Assembly: GCA_003599275.1 (NCBI GenBank)
Contig: QZJG01000051.1
Coordinates: 40,836 to 104,835 of the forward strand
DNA from: Nitrospiraceae bacterium
GTDB lineage: Bacteria; Nitrospirota; Thermodesulfovibrionia; UBA6902
Direction of reading: 5' to 3'
Length of the DNA stretch: 64,000 nt
Part shown: positions 51,742 through 60,984 of the stretch, one piece after another
Position numbering within the stretch: position 1 is the first letter of the stretch
How the letters are laid out: each line of letters begins with the position of its first letter
Made by a program: the position numbers and the translations under genes
Notes under the pieces: model-generated
What the model saw: only the letters and a program-made list of their open reading frames with translations
Databases searched by the model: none
What the model was told of the DNA's origin: nothing

Positions 51742-52329
51742 ATGATTGAACAGAAAGAACTGAAAACAGAAGACATTAAAAAATCGGCAGAGGAAAAAAG
51801 CTGCGCCGTGGAAAAGGCGCTCAGTTATGTGACCGGATTCCTGTCAGGCCCGATGTGCGGCAGGTGTTTCCCCTGCGCCCTCGGCACTTATGAGATGAAG
51901 GCGAGGCTGCAGAATATTGCGGACGGCAGGGGCCGGGATGAAGACCTGGCCGCGATCGGAAGAATCGCAGGTAATATGCTCGAAGCGTCCATGTGCAAAA
52001 AGGGCAAAGACACCGCAAAATTCGTTCTTGAATGGATAGGTTCGGACGTATTCAAAAAACATATTGAAGGAGTATGCCCGGACAAAACCTGCGTCGCAAT
52101 GATCGAATACAGGATTGTTCCCGGCAAATGCAATATGTGCGGCTTGTGCAAAGACGCCTGTATTTACGGCGCAATCCATGGTGAAAAGAAGAAGCCCTAT
52201 CTCAGCGGATACCTTCCTTACGAAATCAGGCAGAAGAAATGCCAGAAGTGCGGCGACTGCATAAAGGTATGTCCGACGGGGGCGATTATACTTGTTGACG
52301 CAAAGGAAAGAGAGACGGTGGGAGTTTAA
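51742..52329 (+). CDS. NuoF C-domain-like / 2x[4Fe-4S] ferredoxin protein
   Basis: 195 residues. Residues ~35-100 repeat the NuoF cluster-binding helical domain (MCGRCFPCALGTYEMKARL, ASMCKKGKDTAKFV). Residues ~125-185 form a ferredoxin with CNMCGLCKDACIYGAI and CQKCGDCIKVCPTGAI. It lacks flavin and NADH domains. It probably acts as an electron carrier subunit between the NuoF-like and NuoG-like proteins. Nine bases after the NuoF-like gene. Confidence 0.85.
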   Translation: MIEQKELKTEDIKKSAEEKSCAVEKALSYVTGFLSGPMCGRCFPCALGTYEMKARLQNIADGRGRDEDLAAIGRIAGNMLEASMCKKGKDTAKFVLEWIGSDVFKKHIEGVCPDKTCVAMIEYRIVPGKCNMCGLCKDACIYGAIHGEKKKPYLSGYLPYEIRQKKCQKCGDCIKVCPTGAIILVDAKERETVGV

Positions 52330-52340
52330 TAGGATAAATA

Positions 52341-52423
52341 CGTAGTTAGTAGCAAGTAGTTCGTAGTTAAGGGAAGTTTATTCAATTCCGTCCTTAACTA
52401 CTAACTACTTGCTACTAACTACC
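52341..52423. repeat. GTAGTTAGTAGCAAGTAG-word palindrome upstream of the NuoG-like gene
   Basis: The left arm (from 52342, GTAGTTAGTAGCAAGTAG then TTCGTAGTTAAGGG) and the right arm (TCCTTAACTACTAACTAC then TTGCTACTAACTACC) are ~30 of 32 bases complementary around a ~17-base loop. It is the best-preserved copy of the family. Confidence 0.9.
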
Positions 52424-52445
52424 TTTGAATTCAAGGGAGGATTAC

Positions 52446-54467
52446 ATGTCAAAAACAATTTCTTTAAAAATAGACGGTAAAGACGTCAATGTTCCCGAAG
52501 GGACCAATCTGATCGACGCCGCCGAAACGGCAGGGATACATATCCCGAACCTCTGCTATCTGAAAGGCATGAAAGGCATAGGCGCATGCAGGATGTGCCT
52601 TGTGGAGATAGAAGGCATGAAAGCGCCTGTTGCAGGCTGTATTACAAGGGTCAGGGAAGGCATGAGCGTAAAGACAACCAACGACCATCTCGAGGAGACG
52701 AGAAAATTTATTCTCGACCTCATCCTGTCAATGCACCCGCTCGACTGTATGACCTGCACCAAGGCCGGGGTATGCACCCTTCAGCAATACGCATACGACC
52801 ATGAAATAAAAGAATCGAGTTTCACGAGAAAGAAATTCGGTTATCCCATTGACGCCGCAAACCCGTTCATTAAAAGAGACCCCGACTACTGCATCCTCTG
52901 CGGAAGATGCGTAAGGGTCTGCAAGGAACAGGGAACGAACGTCCTCGATTTCATGGGGAGAGGCGTCGGAGCAAAGGTCGTCACGGCAATGGACCAGCCG
53001 CTCCAGGAATCAGGCTGCACATTCTGCGGAAGCTGTGTTGACGCATGTCCGGTCAATGCCATACTCGAAGCCGACAGGTCGAGAAAAGGCCGGGAATGGG
53101 ACTATACGAAGACAAAATCCGTATGCCTTTCCTGCGGAAACGGCTGCGATATAGTGGTAAGCACAAAAGACAACACTCTTGTGAAAATAAACTCCGGCGG
53201 GGCTGAAGGCTCGGCTGAAAAATATATTTGCGCCATCGGCAGGTATGGCTTCGATTCCATAACATCGGACGCAAGGGCCACAACTCCGATGATCAGGGTG
53301 GGCGGTGAGCTGAAAGAGGCCTCATGGAAAGATGCCCTGAATATGGTTTCGGACAAATTGAAGGCGGCAGGCGGAAAAACCGGCATCATAAGCACCGCAG
53401 GCATTCTCAATCAGGACGCCTTTGTGCTTTCACAATTTGCATCGAATGCGGTAAGGACGAAGAACGTCGATACAACAGTGAGCCTATACGCGGATGCGGA
53501 TTCAATGAGATTCTCGGACACAGTGGACCTGGACACAACTGATGTGATTGTGCTTGCAGGATTGGATCCCTCACAATGGGAAAGGGTGTTGCCGGCGCTC
53601 GATGCGTCCATAAGAAGGAGAGTTTCAAGAGGAGCAAAGCTCATTGTTATAAACCCGGAAGAAACAAGGGCCGCCTCCGTTGCAGAGGTCAACATTAAAG
53701 CCGATGAGGCATCATCACTCGCACAGCTCGCAAAGGCGCTGACCGCAAAAGGCAAAAAGGCTGACAAAGCGCTCGAAGCCGCTGTTTCAGGATTGACCGT
53801 AACAGAAGAAGCGGAAAAAGCGGCAGCCTTATTAGCTGAAGCAACATCTCCTGCTATATTCTGCGCCCCTGCCCTCTTTAATGCGGCAAAAAACATTTCA
53901 CTCCTGACCGACATAAAAGTCGTCGCCGTGCCTTTTGAGGCAAATGCGAGAGGCGTGATTTCTTTGGGACTCACCACTGAGGGGAAGACCTACAATGAGA
54001 TGGTCAGCGGCGGAGTAGACGTCCTTTATGCCGTCGGCGAAATGCCGGTCGCAAAAAGACCGGACGTAAAATTTCTCATAGTCCAAACCTCATATATGAC
54101 CGAACTGGCAAAACAGGCGGACGTAGTGCTTCCCGCTGCAGCATACCTTGAATCGGAAGGCACGATAATCAATTACCTGGGAAAAGTAAAAGATGCCGTA
54201 AAAGTGATCGGGCCCGCAGGCGAATCAAAACAGCACAAGAATATATTGATAGAGCTTTCAAAAGCAATGGGAGCCCCTATAAAGGAATCAGCCGCCAAAA
54301 TGAAGAGCGCGTTCCAGATCAAGGACAAGCCGAAATTCAAACCCTTTGAGAAAAAGCAGGGCCTCGACGTGGAACCGGCTGCATTCAACGATTCCATCAA
54401 CAAGCCCGTGATCTACTCATCAAGACTTGTGTGGCTCAAAGAGGTTGCGGAAAAAGCAGCAGTGTAA
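52446..54467 (+). CDS. NuoG-like iron-sulfur/molybdopterin-fold subunit
   Basis: 673 residues from the ATG at 52446 (GGGAGG upstream). N-terminal [2Fe-2S] domain (NLCYLKGMKGIGACRMC), the His-Cys3 cluster region (HPLDCMTCTKAGVC), 2x[4Fe-4S] (CILCGRCVRVCKEQG, CTFCGSCVDACPVNA), a further Cys set (CLSCGNGCDIVV) and a shortened molybdopterin-oxidoreductase fold. No active-site Cys or Sec appears where formate dehydrogenases have it (SAxCTNE region reads TAGILNQDAF). So it resembles NuoG and HydA-type scaffolds rather than a catalytic FdhA. It likely completes a soluble NADH:ferredoxin-type complex next to CODH/ACS. Confidence 0.87.
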   Translation: MSKTISLKIDGKDVNVPEGTNLIDAAETAGIHIPNLCYLKGMKGIGACRMCLVEIEGMKAPVAGCITRVREGMSVKTTNDHLEETRKFILDLILSMHPLDCMTCTKAGVCTLQQYAYDHEIKESSFTRKKFGYPIDAANPFIKRDPDYCILCGRCVRVCKEQGTNVLDFMGRGVGAKVVTAMDQPLQESGCTFCGSCVDACPVNAILEADRSRKGREWDYTKTKSVCLSCGNGCDIVVSTKDNTLVKINSGGAEGSAEKYICAIGRYGFDSITSDARATTPMIRVGGELKEASWKDALNMVSDKLKAAGGKTGIISTAGILNQDAFVLSQFASNAVRTKNVDTTVSLYADADSMRFSDTVDLDTTDVIVLAGLDPSQWERVLPALDASIRRRVSRGAKLIVINPEETRAASVAEVNIKADEASSLAQLAKALTAKGKKADKALEAAVSGLTVTEEAEKAAALLAEATSPAIFCAPALFNAAKNISLLTDIKVVAVPFEANARGVISLGLTTEGKTYNEMVSGGVDVLYAVGEMPVAKRPDVKFLIVQTSYMTELAKQADVVLPAAAYLESEGTIINYLGKVKDAVKVIGPAGESKQHKNILIELSKAMGAPIKESAAKMKSAFQIKDKPKFKPFEKKQGLDVEPAAFNDSINKPVIYSSRLVWLKEVAEKAAV

Positions 54468-54474
54468 ATGTAAC

Positions 54475-54528
54475 GTCATTCCGGTGCTTAAGGCACCTAC
54501 TGTTGGTGAAGACGGGAATCCAGAACCA
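54475..54528. repeat. GTCATTCC repeat, left half
   Basis: GTCATTCCGGTGCTTAAG, GCACCTACTGTTGGTGAA and GACGGGAATCCAG match the left half of the copy at 43779 with only a few changes. Confidence 0.75.
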
Positions 54529-54536
54529 ATTTACGG

Positions 54537-54568
54537 GGGCAGCCTTCACGGCTGCCCTCTTAGTTTTT
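54537..54568 (+). terminator. Intrinsic terminator after the NuoG-like gene
   Basis: GGGCAGCC (54537-54544), loop TTCAC, GGCTGCCC (54550-54557), then TCTTAGTTTTT. It ends the CODH/ACS-Nuo transcript. A short minus-strand frame also ends here (54560), so it may serve both directions. Confidence 0.75.
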
Positions 54569-54706
54569 ACTCCATCCCTCTTTAAGATGTTTTCTCAAAT
54601 TCCTTCCTTGCTGTTTAGCACAGTTCTGATTAAAATAAGTCGTAAATTTTTTGAGAGCAAAGCGGGGAATTAATTCTGGATCAGCACCTGACCCATTTAG
54701 TTCATT

Positions 54707-57700
54707 ATGAATAATAGATTCTTCGAGCAGCCGATACTCAACTCTCCGTATGAATACCCTGTGCGTCACTGGGAACTGGATGCGAGCGGCCAACCGACAC
54801 AAGAGATCATCGAGAGTCGACGCAGTGTACAGCTTATTACACCGATACCAAAACCCAGAAAGCGCAAAGGGGCAACGACTCAGGAACAGATGGTTTTTGA
54901 CGAGGGTAAAGGACTCTCCTCCCGGACACAACAGTACGATCCTACACCGATAATCAATGAGCTGCGCGGCCACGTGGACAAGTGGCGTAACATATCCAAT
55001 CCAGCTAACTGGCAGGTGACTCCTGAAACCGCCCGACTTCTGCAACACTGGCGGTATCATTCATTCAGCGGAATCCGACCGTTCTTTTGTCAGATTGAAG
55101 CGGTTGAAACTGCTATCTGGCTGACCGAGGTGGCCCCGAATGATAAGGCCGGAAAAGGTTTTCTCGAACACCTTGCCAACGCCAACAACGACGCCAATCC
55201 CGATCTCATGAGACTGGCGCTCAAATTGGCAACCGGCGCAGGTAAAACCACCGTAATGGCCATGCTGATTGCGTGGCAAACCATTAATGCGGTCCATCGT
55301 CCCAACAGTAAAAAGTTCACGAGGGGATTTCTGGTTGCCACACCCGGTTTAACTATTCGCGACCGGCTTCGGGTGCTTCAGCCCAATGACCCGGACAGTT
55401 ATTATCAGAGCCGGGAACTTGTTCCAAATGAAATGCTTGCCGACCTTGATCGCGCAAAGATCGTTATCACTAACTATCACGCTTTCAAGCTGCGTGAACG
55501 CATGGAGCTATCGAAAGGCGGGCGCTCTCTACTCCAGGGACGCGGCGAAGATCTTCACACCCTGGAAACCGAGGGGCAGATGCTTCAACGGGTAATGCCG
55601 GAACTGATGGGCATGAAGAGTATCATGGTACTTAATGACGAAGCGCATCATTGTTACCGTGAGAAGCCCATCCATGACGATGAAGGAGAAGATTTGACCG
55701 GCGACGATAAGAAAGAAGCTGAGAAGAACAATGAGGCTGCCCGTCTCTGGATCTCCGGGCTCGAAATCGTCAAACGCAAGCTCGGTATCAATCATGTCAT
55801 AGACCTGTCGGCGACGCCTTTCTTCCTTAGTGGCTCCGGCTATGCCGAAGGAACACTGTTCCCCTGGACAATGAGCGACTTCTCTCTGATGGATGCCATC
55901 GAGTGCGGGATCGTCAAGCTGCCCCGCGTACCGGTGGCCGATAATATCCCCGGTAATGAAATGCCGATGTTTCGCAATCTATGGGAACACATCCGCACCA
56001 AAATGCCAAAAAAGGGGCGGGGCAAGGCCGATGCACTGAACCCGCTTGACCTGCCGCCACAATTGCAAACCGCACTGGAAGCGCTATACGGGCATTACGA
56101 AAAAACCTACAACCTTTGGCAGCAGAGTGGAATTAAGGTGCCGCCCTGTTTCATCATTGTCTGCAATAACACCTCTACCTCCAAGCTGGTGTACGATTAT
56201 ATCTCCGGATTCCAACGGCAGAACAAGGACGGCACAAGCCAGCTCGAATTTGGCCGTCTGCCGCTGTTCCGCAATACCGATGAACACGGCAACCCTCTGG
56301 CCCGTCCTCACACACTGCTCATTGACAGCGAGCAGCTCGAATCCGGCGAAGCGCTCGACGACAACTTCCGGAGCATGGCTGCTGATGAGATTGAACGCTT
56401 TCGCCGTGAGATCGTAGAACGCGGGGGAAAGCTCGCTGATGAAATACAACAAGGCAAACAACTCGATGACGTGACTCTTTTGCGCGAGGTTATGAATACA
56501 GTGGGCAAGCCAGGCCAGTTGGGTGGAGAGATCCGTTGTGTCGTCTCTGTCTCTATGCTTACTGAGGGTTGGGATGCTAACACCGTAACTCATGTTCTCG
56601 GGGTGCGTGCCTTTGGCACTCAGCTTCTATGCGAGCAGGTCATTGGCCGTGCCCTGCGCCGTCAGTCCTACGATCTCAACGAGGATGGATTATTCAATGT
56701 TGAATATGCCGATGTGCTCGGAATTCCATTCGACTTCACTGCGAAGCCGGTGATAGCGCCGCCGCAGCCTCCTCGCGAGACCATTCAAGTCAAGGCTGTT
56801 CGTCCTGATCGAGATCCACTCGAAATTCGCTTTCCCCGTGTTGCAGGCTATCGCGTCGAACTTCCTGAGGAACGGCTGAGCGCAAAGTTCAATGATGACT
56901 CTGTGCTCGAGTTGACCCCTCCCCTGGTTGGTGCAACAGAAACCAGAAATTCCGGGATCATTGGTGCATCAGTTGATCTTAACCTCATCCATACGGGAGA
57001 TATAAGGCCCTCACAAGTTGTCTATGAATTGACGTCACACCTGCTTTTGACAAGGTGGCGCGATGCTAACGGAGAACCACAGCTGCATCTGTTCGGACAG
57101 CTAAAGCGCATAGCCCGGCAATGGCTTGATAACTACCTTGTTTGCACGGGGAAAACATATCCGGCCCAGCTTAAATACAAGATGCTTGCCGACATGGCCT
57201 GCGAGCGTATAATGGCGGGGATTAATCGTGAGCATATCGGCGGAAGCCCCATTAAGGCGGTACTCGATCCCTATAACCCCGTTGGCTCTACGCGCCATGT
57301 AAATTTCAATACATCAAAAACCGACCGTTGGCAGACGGATGCCCGTCGCTGTCACATCAACTGGATTATTCTCGACAGTGATTGGGAGGCCGAATTCTGC
57401 CGCGTGGCGGAGGCGCATCCGAAGGTAAAGTGTTACGTCAAGAACCACAACCTCGGGCTGGAAGTGCCATACCGCTATGGCTCCGAGACGCGCAGATACA
57501 TTCCTGACTTTATTGTGCTGGTAAATGATGGTCACGGTGAAGACGACCTTTTACACCTGATCGTCGAGATCAAAGGTTACCGGCGTGAAGATGCCAAAGA
57601 GAAGAAGAACACCATGGATGTCTATTGGGTTCCGGGAGTAAACAACCTCGGCAGTTATGGCCGCTGGGCCTTTGCCGAGTTTACCGAGGTGTATCAGATC

Positions 57701-57775
57701 GAATCTGATTTTGCGAAAAAGGTTGAATCCGAGTTTAATAAGATGATTGAGAAAACAGTGAACAATGAAAATTAG
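54707..57775 (+). CDS. Type III-like restriction endonuclease subunit (BPTD_3080-like)
   Basis: 1022 residues. The superfamily 2 helicase core has Walker A ATGAGKTTVMAML (~178-190), VLNDEAHHCY (motif II), DLSATPFFLSG (motif III), MLTEGWDANTVTHVLG and EQVIGRALRRQ (motif VI). The C-terminus has a PD-(D/E)xK nuclease pattern: RRYIPDFIVLV followed by LIVEIKGYRR. The layout matches the BPTD_3080 group of type III Res-like proteins. With a Mod gene downstream it would cut unmodified DNA after ATP-dependent movement. It overlaps the next gene by 11 bases. Base use looks slightly different from the metabolic genes upstream, consistent with a transferred island. Confidence 0.9.
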   Translation: MNNRFFEQPILNSPYEYPVRHWELDASGQPTQEIIESRRSVQLITPIPKPRKRKGATTQEQMVFDEGKGLSSRTQQYDPTPIINELRGHVDKWRNISNPANWQVTPETARLLQHWRYHSFSGIRPFFCQIEAVETAIWLTEVAPNDKAGKGFLEHLANANNDANPDLMRLALKLATGAGKTTVMAMLIAWQTINAVHRPNSKKFTRGFLVATPGLTIRDRLRVLQPNDPDSYYQSRELVPNEMLADLDRAKIVITNYHAFKLRERMELSKGGRSLLQGRGEDLHTLETEGQMLQRVMPELMGMKSIMVLNDEAHHCYREKPIHDDEGEDLTGDDKKEAEKNNEAARLWISGLEIVKRKLGINHVIDLSATPFFLSGSGYAEGTLFPWTMSDFSLMDAIECGIVKLPRVPVADNIPGNEMPMFRNLWEHIRTKMPKKGRGKADALNPLDLPPQLQTALEALYGHYEKTYNLWQQSGIKVPPCFIIVCNNTSTSKLVYDYISGFQRQNKDGTSQLEFGRLPLFRNTDEHGNPLARPHTLLIDSEQLESGEALDDNFRSMAADEIERFRREIVERGGKLADEIQQGKQLDDVTLLREVMNTVGKPGQLGGEIRCVVSVSMLTEGWDANTVTHVLGVRAFGTQLLCEQVIGRALRRQSYDLNEDGLFNVEYADVLGIPFDFTAKPVIAPPQPPRETIQVKAVRPDRDPLEIRFPRVAGYRVELPEERLSAKFNDDSVLELTPPLVGATETRNSGIIGASVDLNLIHTGDIRPSQVVYELTSHLLLTRWRDANGEPQLHLFGQLKRIARQWLDNYLVCTGKTYPAQLKYKMLADMACERIMAGINREHIGGSPIKAVLDPYNPVGSTRHVNFNTSKTDRWQTDARRCHINWIILDSDWEAEFCRVAEAHPKVKCYVKNHNLGLEVPYRYGSETRRYIPDFIVLVNDGHGEDDLLHLIVEIKGYRREDAKEKKNTMDVYWVPGVNNLGSYGRWAFAEFTEVYQIESDFAKKVESEFNKMIEKTVNNEN

Positions 57776-59294
57776 AGTATTCATCAGCAGTGTGCAGAAG
57801 GAGTTAGCCGATGAACGCCGCGCTGTAGCGGATTTCATTCGTAACGACCCGCTGTTGCGCCGTTTCTTTACCGTATTTCTTTTTGAGGAACTGTCTGCAA
57901 GTGATCGCCGGGCAGATTCAGTCTATCTCTCCGAAGTAGAGCGTGCCGCCGTTTATGTAGGTCTGTTCGGAAATGAATATGGAAAGGAAGATAAAAAGGG
58001 ACTTTCCCCTACAGAGCGCGAGTTCGATCAAGCAACCACCCATGGTAAGGTGCGGCTTATTTTCGTTAAGGGCGCAGATGATACCATGCGGCATCCAAAG
58101 ATGAAAGAGCTGATTGCAAAGGCGGGAGACCAATTGATCCGCCGCCGCTTCACTGCAGAGCCGGATCTCATCGCTGACCTTTATGCCAGCCTTGTTGATT
58201 ATCTGGAGCAAAGCGGGAGGCTGCGCACACGCCCATTTGATGCAGCAGCTTCTGCAGGCGCTGCGTTGACAGATATATCCCACACAAAGCTTGCCGACTT
58301 TCTCGCCCGGGCCAAAGCCGAGCGAGGTTATCCGATTGGTCCCAAAACTTCGATCATTAAGGCGTTAACTCATTTGAATCTCCTTGATAGCGACCGTCCC
58401 AGCCATGCAGCCATCCTCCTGTTCGGCAAACAGCCGCAGCGTTTTTTGTTGTCTTCTGAGGTCAAGTGTATGCACTTTCACGGGACGGAAATCCGCAAAC
58501 CCATTCCGTCATACCATATCTATAAGGGCACGGTATTTGAGCTTGTAAATCAGGCACTCGATTTTGTGATGTCCAAGATCAATCGGACTGTCGGCACCCG
58601 CGCGCTTGGCCCACAGGCGCCAGTAGAATACGAATTGCCGCGCGAGGCCGTAGCTGAGGCCATTGTTAACGCAGTAGCACACCGCGATTACGCCTCTAAT
58701 GCCAGCGTACAGGTGATGCTTTTCGCCGACCGTCTGGAAGTCTGGAACCCCGGCGAGCTTCATCCTCCTTTGACGCTGGAAAGTCTCTCACAGCCTCACC
58801 CGTCCGTACCTGCAAACCCACTCATAGCCGAGTCGCTTTATTTGACAAAGTACATCGAAAAGGCAGGCTCCGGCATACTGGACATGATCGCGCTATGCAA
58901 AGAGGCGGGACTGCCGGAACCACTATTTCGCCAGAGTGCCGGACAGTTCATACAGGAACTACCCCGGAACTACCCCGGAACTACCCCGGAAGTCACCGGG
59001 GAAATCGGCATCAAATCACGGCTAGAGTCACGGCTAGAGTCACGGCTAGAGTCACGGCTAGAGTCACCCTTGGCGGCAAAGATACTTCTCATCCTTATAA
59101 ACGGTGACCAAGGCAAGTCAGGATTGGCTTCCAGCCTGGGGCATAAAACAGTGTCTGGAGAACTTCACAAGCAGATCAAGCGACTTCAGGTCATGGGTTT
59201 AATTGCAATGACCATCCCCGACAAGCCCAACAGCCGCCTCCAGAAATATCGTTTGACTCCTAAAGGAATAAATTTATTGGAGACTAAAAAATAA
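57765..59294 (+). CDS. DUF4062 / ATP-binding (Schlafen-AlbA/HATPase-like) defence protein
   Basis: 509 residues. The N-terminal DUF4062 begins RVFISSVQKELADERRAV. The middle (~165-400) matches ATP-dependent helicase RecG-like/AlbA-group regulators with VNAVAHRDYASNASVQVM, DRLEVWNPGELHPPL and KYIEKAGSGILDM (a GHKL-type ATP site). The C-terminus is a winged helix. Between them lie two tandem repeats: an 11-base unit repeated three times and a 12-base unit repeated four times (SRLE x4). The gene joins Res and mod through overlaps of 11 and 1 bases. Such proteins recur inside R-M and phage-defence operons; the exact role is unknown. Confidence 0.82.
   Translation: MKIRVFISSVQKELADERRAVADFIRNDPLLRRFFTVFLFEELSASDRRADSVYLSEVERAAVYVGLFGNEYGKEDKKGLSPTEREFDQATTHGKVRLIFVKGADDTMRHPKMKELIAKAGDQLIRRRFTAEPDLIADLYASLVDYLEQSGRLRTRPFDAAASAGAALTDISHTKLADFLARAKAERGYPIGPKTSIIKALTHLNLLDSDRPSHAAILLFGKQPQRFLLSSEVKCMHFHGTEIRKPIPSYHIYKGTVFELVNQALDFVMSKINRTVGTRALGPQAPVEYELPREAVAEAIVNAVAHRDYASNASVQVMLFADRLEVWNPGELHPPLTLESLSQPHPSVPANPLIAESLYLTKYIEKAGSGILDMIALCKEAGLPEPLFRQSAGQFIQELPRNYPGTTPEVTGEIGIKSRLESRLESRLESRLESPLAAKILLILINGDQGKSGLASSLGHKTVSGELHKQIKRLQVMGLIAMTIPDKPNSRLQKYRLTPKGINLLETKK
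58955..58991 (+). repeat. 11-bp tandem repeat (3 copies) in coding sequence
   Basis: GGAACTACCCC occurs three times (58955, 58966, 58977), followed by GGAA. Because 11 is not a multiple of three, loss or gain of one copy shifts the frame before the winged-helix domain. Confidence 0.9.
59017..59064 (+). repeat. 12-bp tandem repeat (4 copies), SRLE x4
   Basis: CACGGCTAGAGT repeats exactly four times, encoding a (Ser-Arg-Leu-Glu)4 linker. Copy-number change here keeps the frame. Confidence 0.95.
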
Positions 59295-59776
59295 TGGCCA
59301 AAAAGAAAACAAATAAACTGACAGTCGAGACGCTCAAGCACGAAGAGGCGAGTCGTAAAAATATTCCTACTGCCGAGCATCAGTCTGTCATGTATGACAA
59401 GGAGAAGAGCGCTGTCCGCGTGGCGTATGAGAGGCGCAACCGCGACCTTGATCCGCAATTAGTCTGGCGCGGCAAGGATGAGCAGGACTGGTCTGATCTG
59501 GTGGTCCATGCTCCTCCGCTTTATATTCAGGAAAAGGTGCAGCCGAAGGTGCTGATTGATGACCTTATAAATCGCAGTAAGGCTGACACAAAGTCTGCTG
59601 AGCCTCAGATTGATCTCTTCGCTGACTTTAATGGTCTCCCAAGCGAGAGCGCTAAAACAGAGTTCTATCAGCATGATGCGCACTGGGCCAATCGGATGAT
59701 TCTTGGTGACAGCCTGCAGGTCATGGCATCACTGGCTGAGCGTGAAGGACGGCAATGTCGATCATATAACCCGTGA
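59294..59776 (+). pseudogene. Type III-like Mod methyltransferase, N-terminal part before a frameshifting deletion
   Basis: The first 149 residues match the start of adenine-specific Mod proteins associated with BPTD_3080-type Res: SVMYDKEKSAVRVAYERRNR, DLDPQLVWRGKDEQDW and ANRMILGDSLQVMASLAERE. The frame then shifts at 59741-59750 and stops at 59776. The segment that should follow, with the catalytic DPPY (motif IV) and surrounding ~30 residues, is absent; the sequence jumps to KDGNVDHITREPEQ in another frame. CGTGAAGGA at the junction looks like a short repeat across which DNA was lost. Start overlaps the DUF4062 stop by one base. Confidence 0.82.
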
Positions 59777-60876
59777 ACCGGAGCAGGTGAAGGCATTTCG
59801 TGATACCTGGAGGGATGGGATTCATTCGTATCTGACTTATCTGCGTGATCGGCTGACTGTGGCGCGGGATTTGTTAACGGACTCAGGATCAATCTTTGTA
59901 CAGATCGGAAATGAGAATGTTCATAGGATTAGGGCAGTATTGGATGAGATTTTTGGTGAAGAAAATTCCGTTGCAACCATTGTGTTTAAAAAAACCCCCG
60001 CGCTCGGTGGAAAGTATTTGGATGTCATTAACGACACCATATTGTATTACGCAAAGAGTAAAGAGAATCTGAAGTATCGTCAGCTCTTTATGGAAACCGA
60101 ACATGATACATACGCATTTCCGATGGTGCAAGGAGAGTCGGGCGAACGACGCCGGCTAAGTGCTGCAGAGAAGATAAGTTTCAATACCGAATTGGGTGAA
60201 TTGTTTCGTACTGCTGGACTAACTTCTCAGAGCGGCGGCGAAAAATCTAGTTTTGTTGTCCGGTTCGAGGGAGAGTCACTCTCGCCGTCGAGAGGATCAT
60301 TCTGGAAAACGAACGAAGGCGGAATACGGACACTCGGAAGAGCAAATAGGTTACTAGCCGTTGGAAATACGCTCACTTATGCACGTTTTCAGCGGGATTT
60401 TCGAGCGAGAGCGTTCACAGCATGGTGGGACGATACGATCCAATCAACGTTCGCAACCCAAAATATATATGTCGTACAGACGTACACGAAAGTTGTACAG
60501 CGTTGTTTAATGATGGCCACTGATCCTGGCGATCTTGTTCTCGATCCTACCTGCGGCTCTGGCACAACTGCCTATGTCGCAGAGCAGTGGGGCCGACGCT
60601 GGATCACTATCGACACATCGCGGGTAGCTCTTGCACTGGCTCGTGCCCGTATCATGGGCGCCCGATATCCATATTACCTGCTGTCCGATTCTATAGATGG
60701 CCAGCGCAAGGAAGCCGAGGTCACTCACACCACACCGTCAAGCCATCCTACACGAGGTGATATCCGGCATGGCTTTGTTTATGAGCGCGTGCCGCATATT
60801 ACACTAAAATCCATAGCCAACAATGCTGAGATTGATGTCATATGGGAGAAGTACGAGCAGCGGCTGGCACCGCTAC

Positions 60877-60984
60877 GTGGTCAGTTGTCAGTGGCAAGTG
60901 GTCAGAAAAAGACCTTGGAAGAATGGGAGATACCGAGAGAGATGCCTTCCAACTGGTCACTAACCACTCAGCCACTACTCACTG
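60877..60984. repeat. GTGGTCAGTGGC-word hairpin inserted in mod
   Basis: Left words GTCAGTTGTCAGTGGCAAGT (60880 on) and right words GGTCACTAACCACTCAGCCA (60954 on) are imperfectly complementary. They resemble the arms of the four-helix-bundle element downstream. Confidence 0.6.

Noticed and set aside
52446..54467. Formate dehydrogenase alpha subunit
   Set aside because: The iron-sulfur head matches, but the molybdopterin part is short and has no active-site Cys or Sec; it fits a NuoG-like scaffold better.
54560..54690. Minus-strand reading frame ending ...FNQNCAKQQGRNLRKHLKEG, looking like a protein C-terminus
   Set aside because: Only ~40 residues fall outside the antisense of the Res gene and I could not match them to a family; it may be a remnant, but support is too weak to list.
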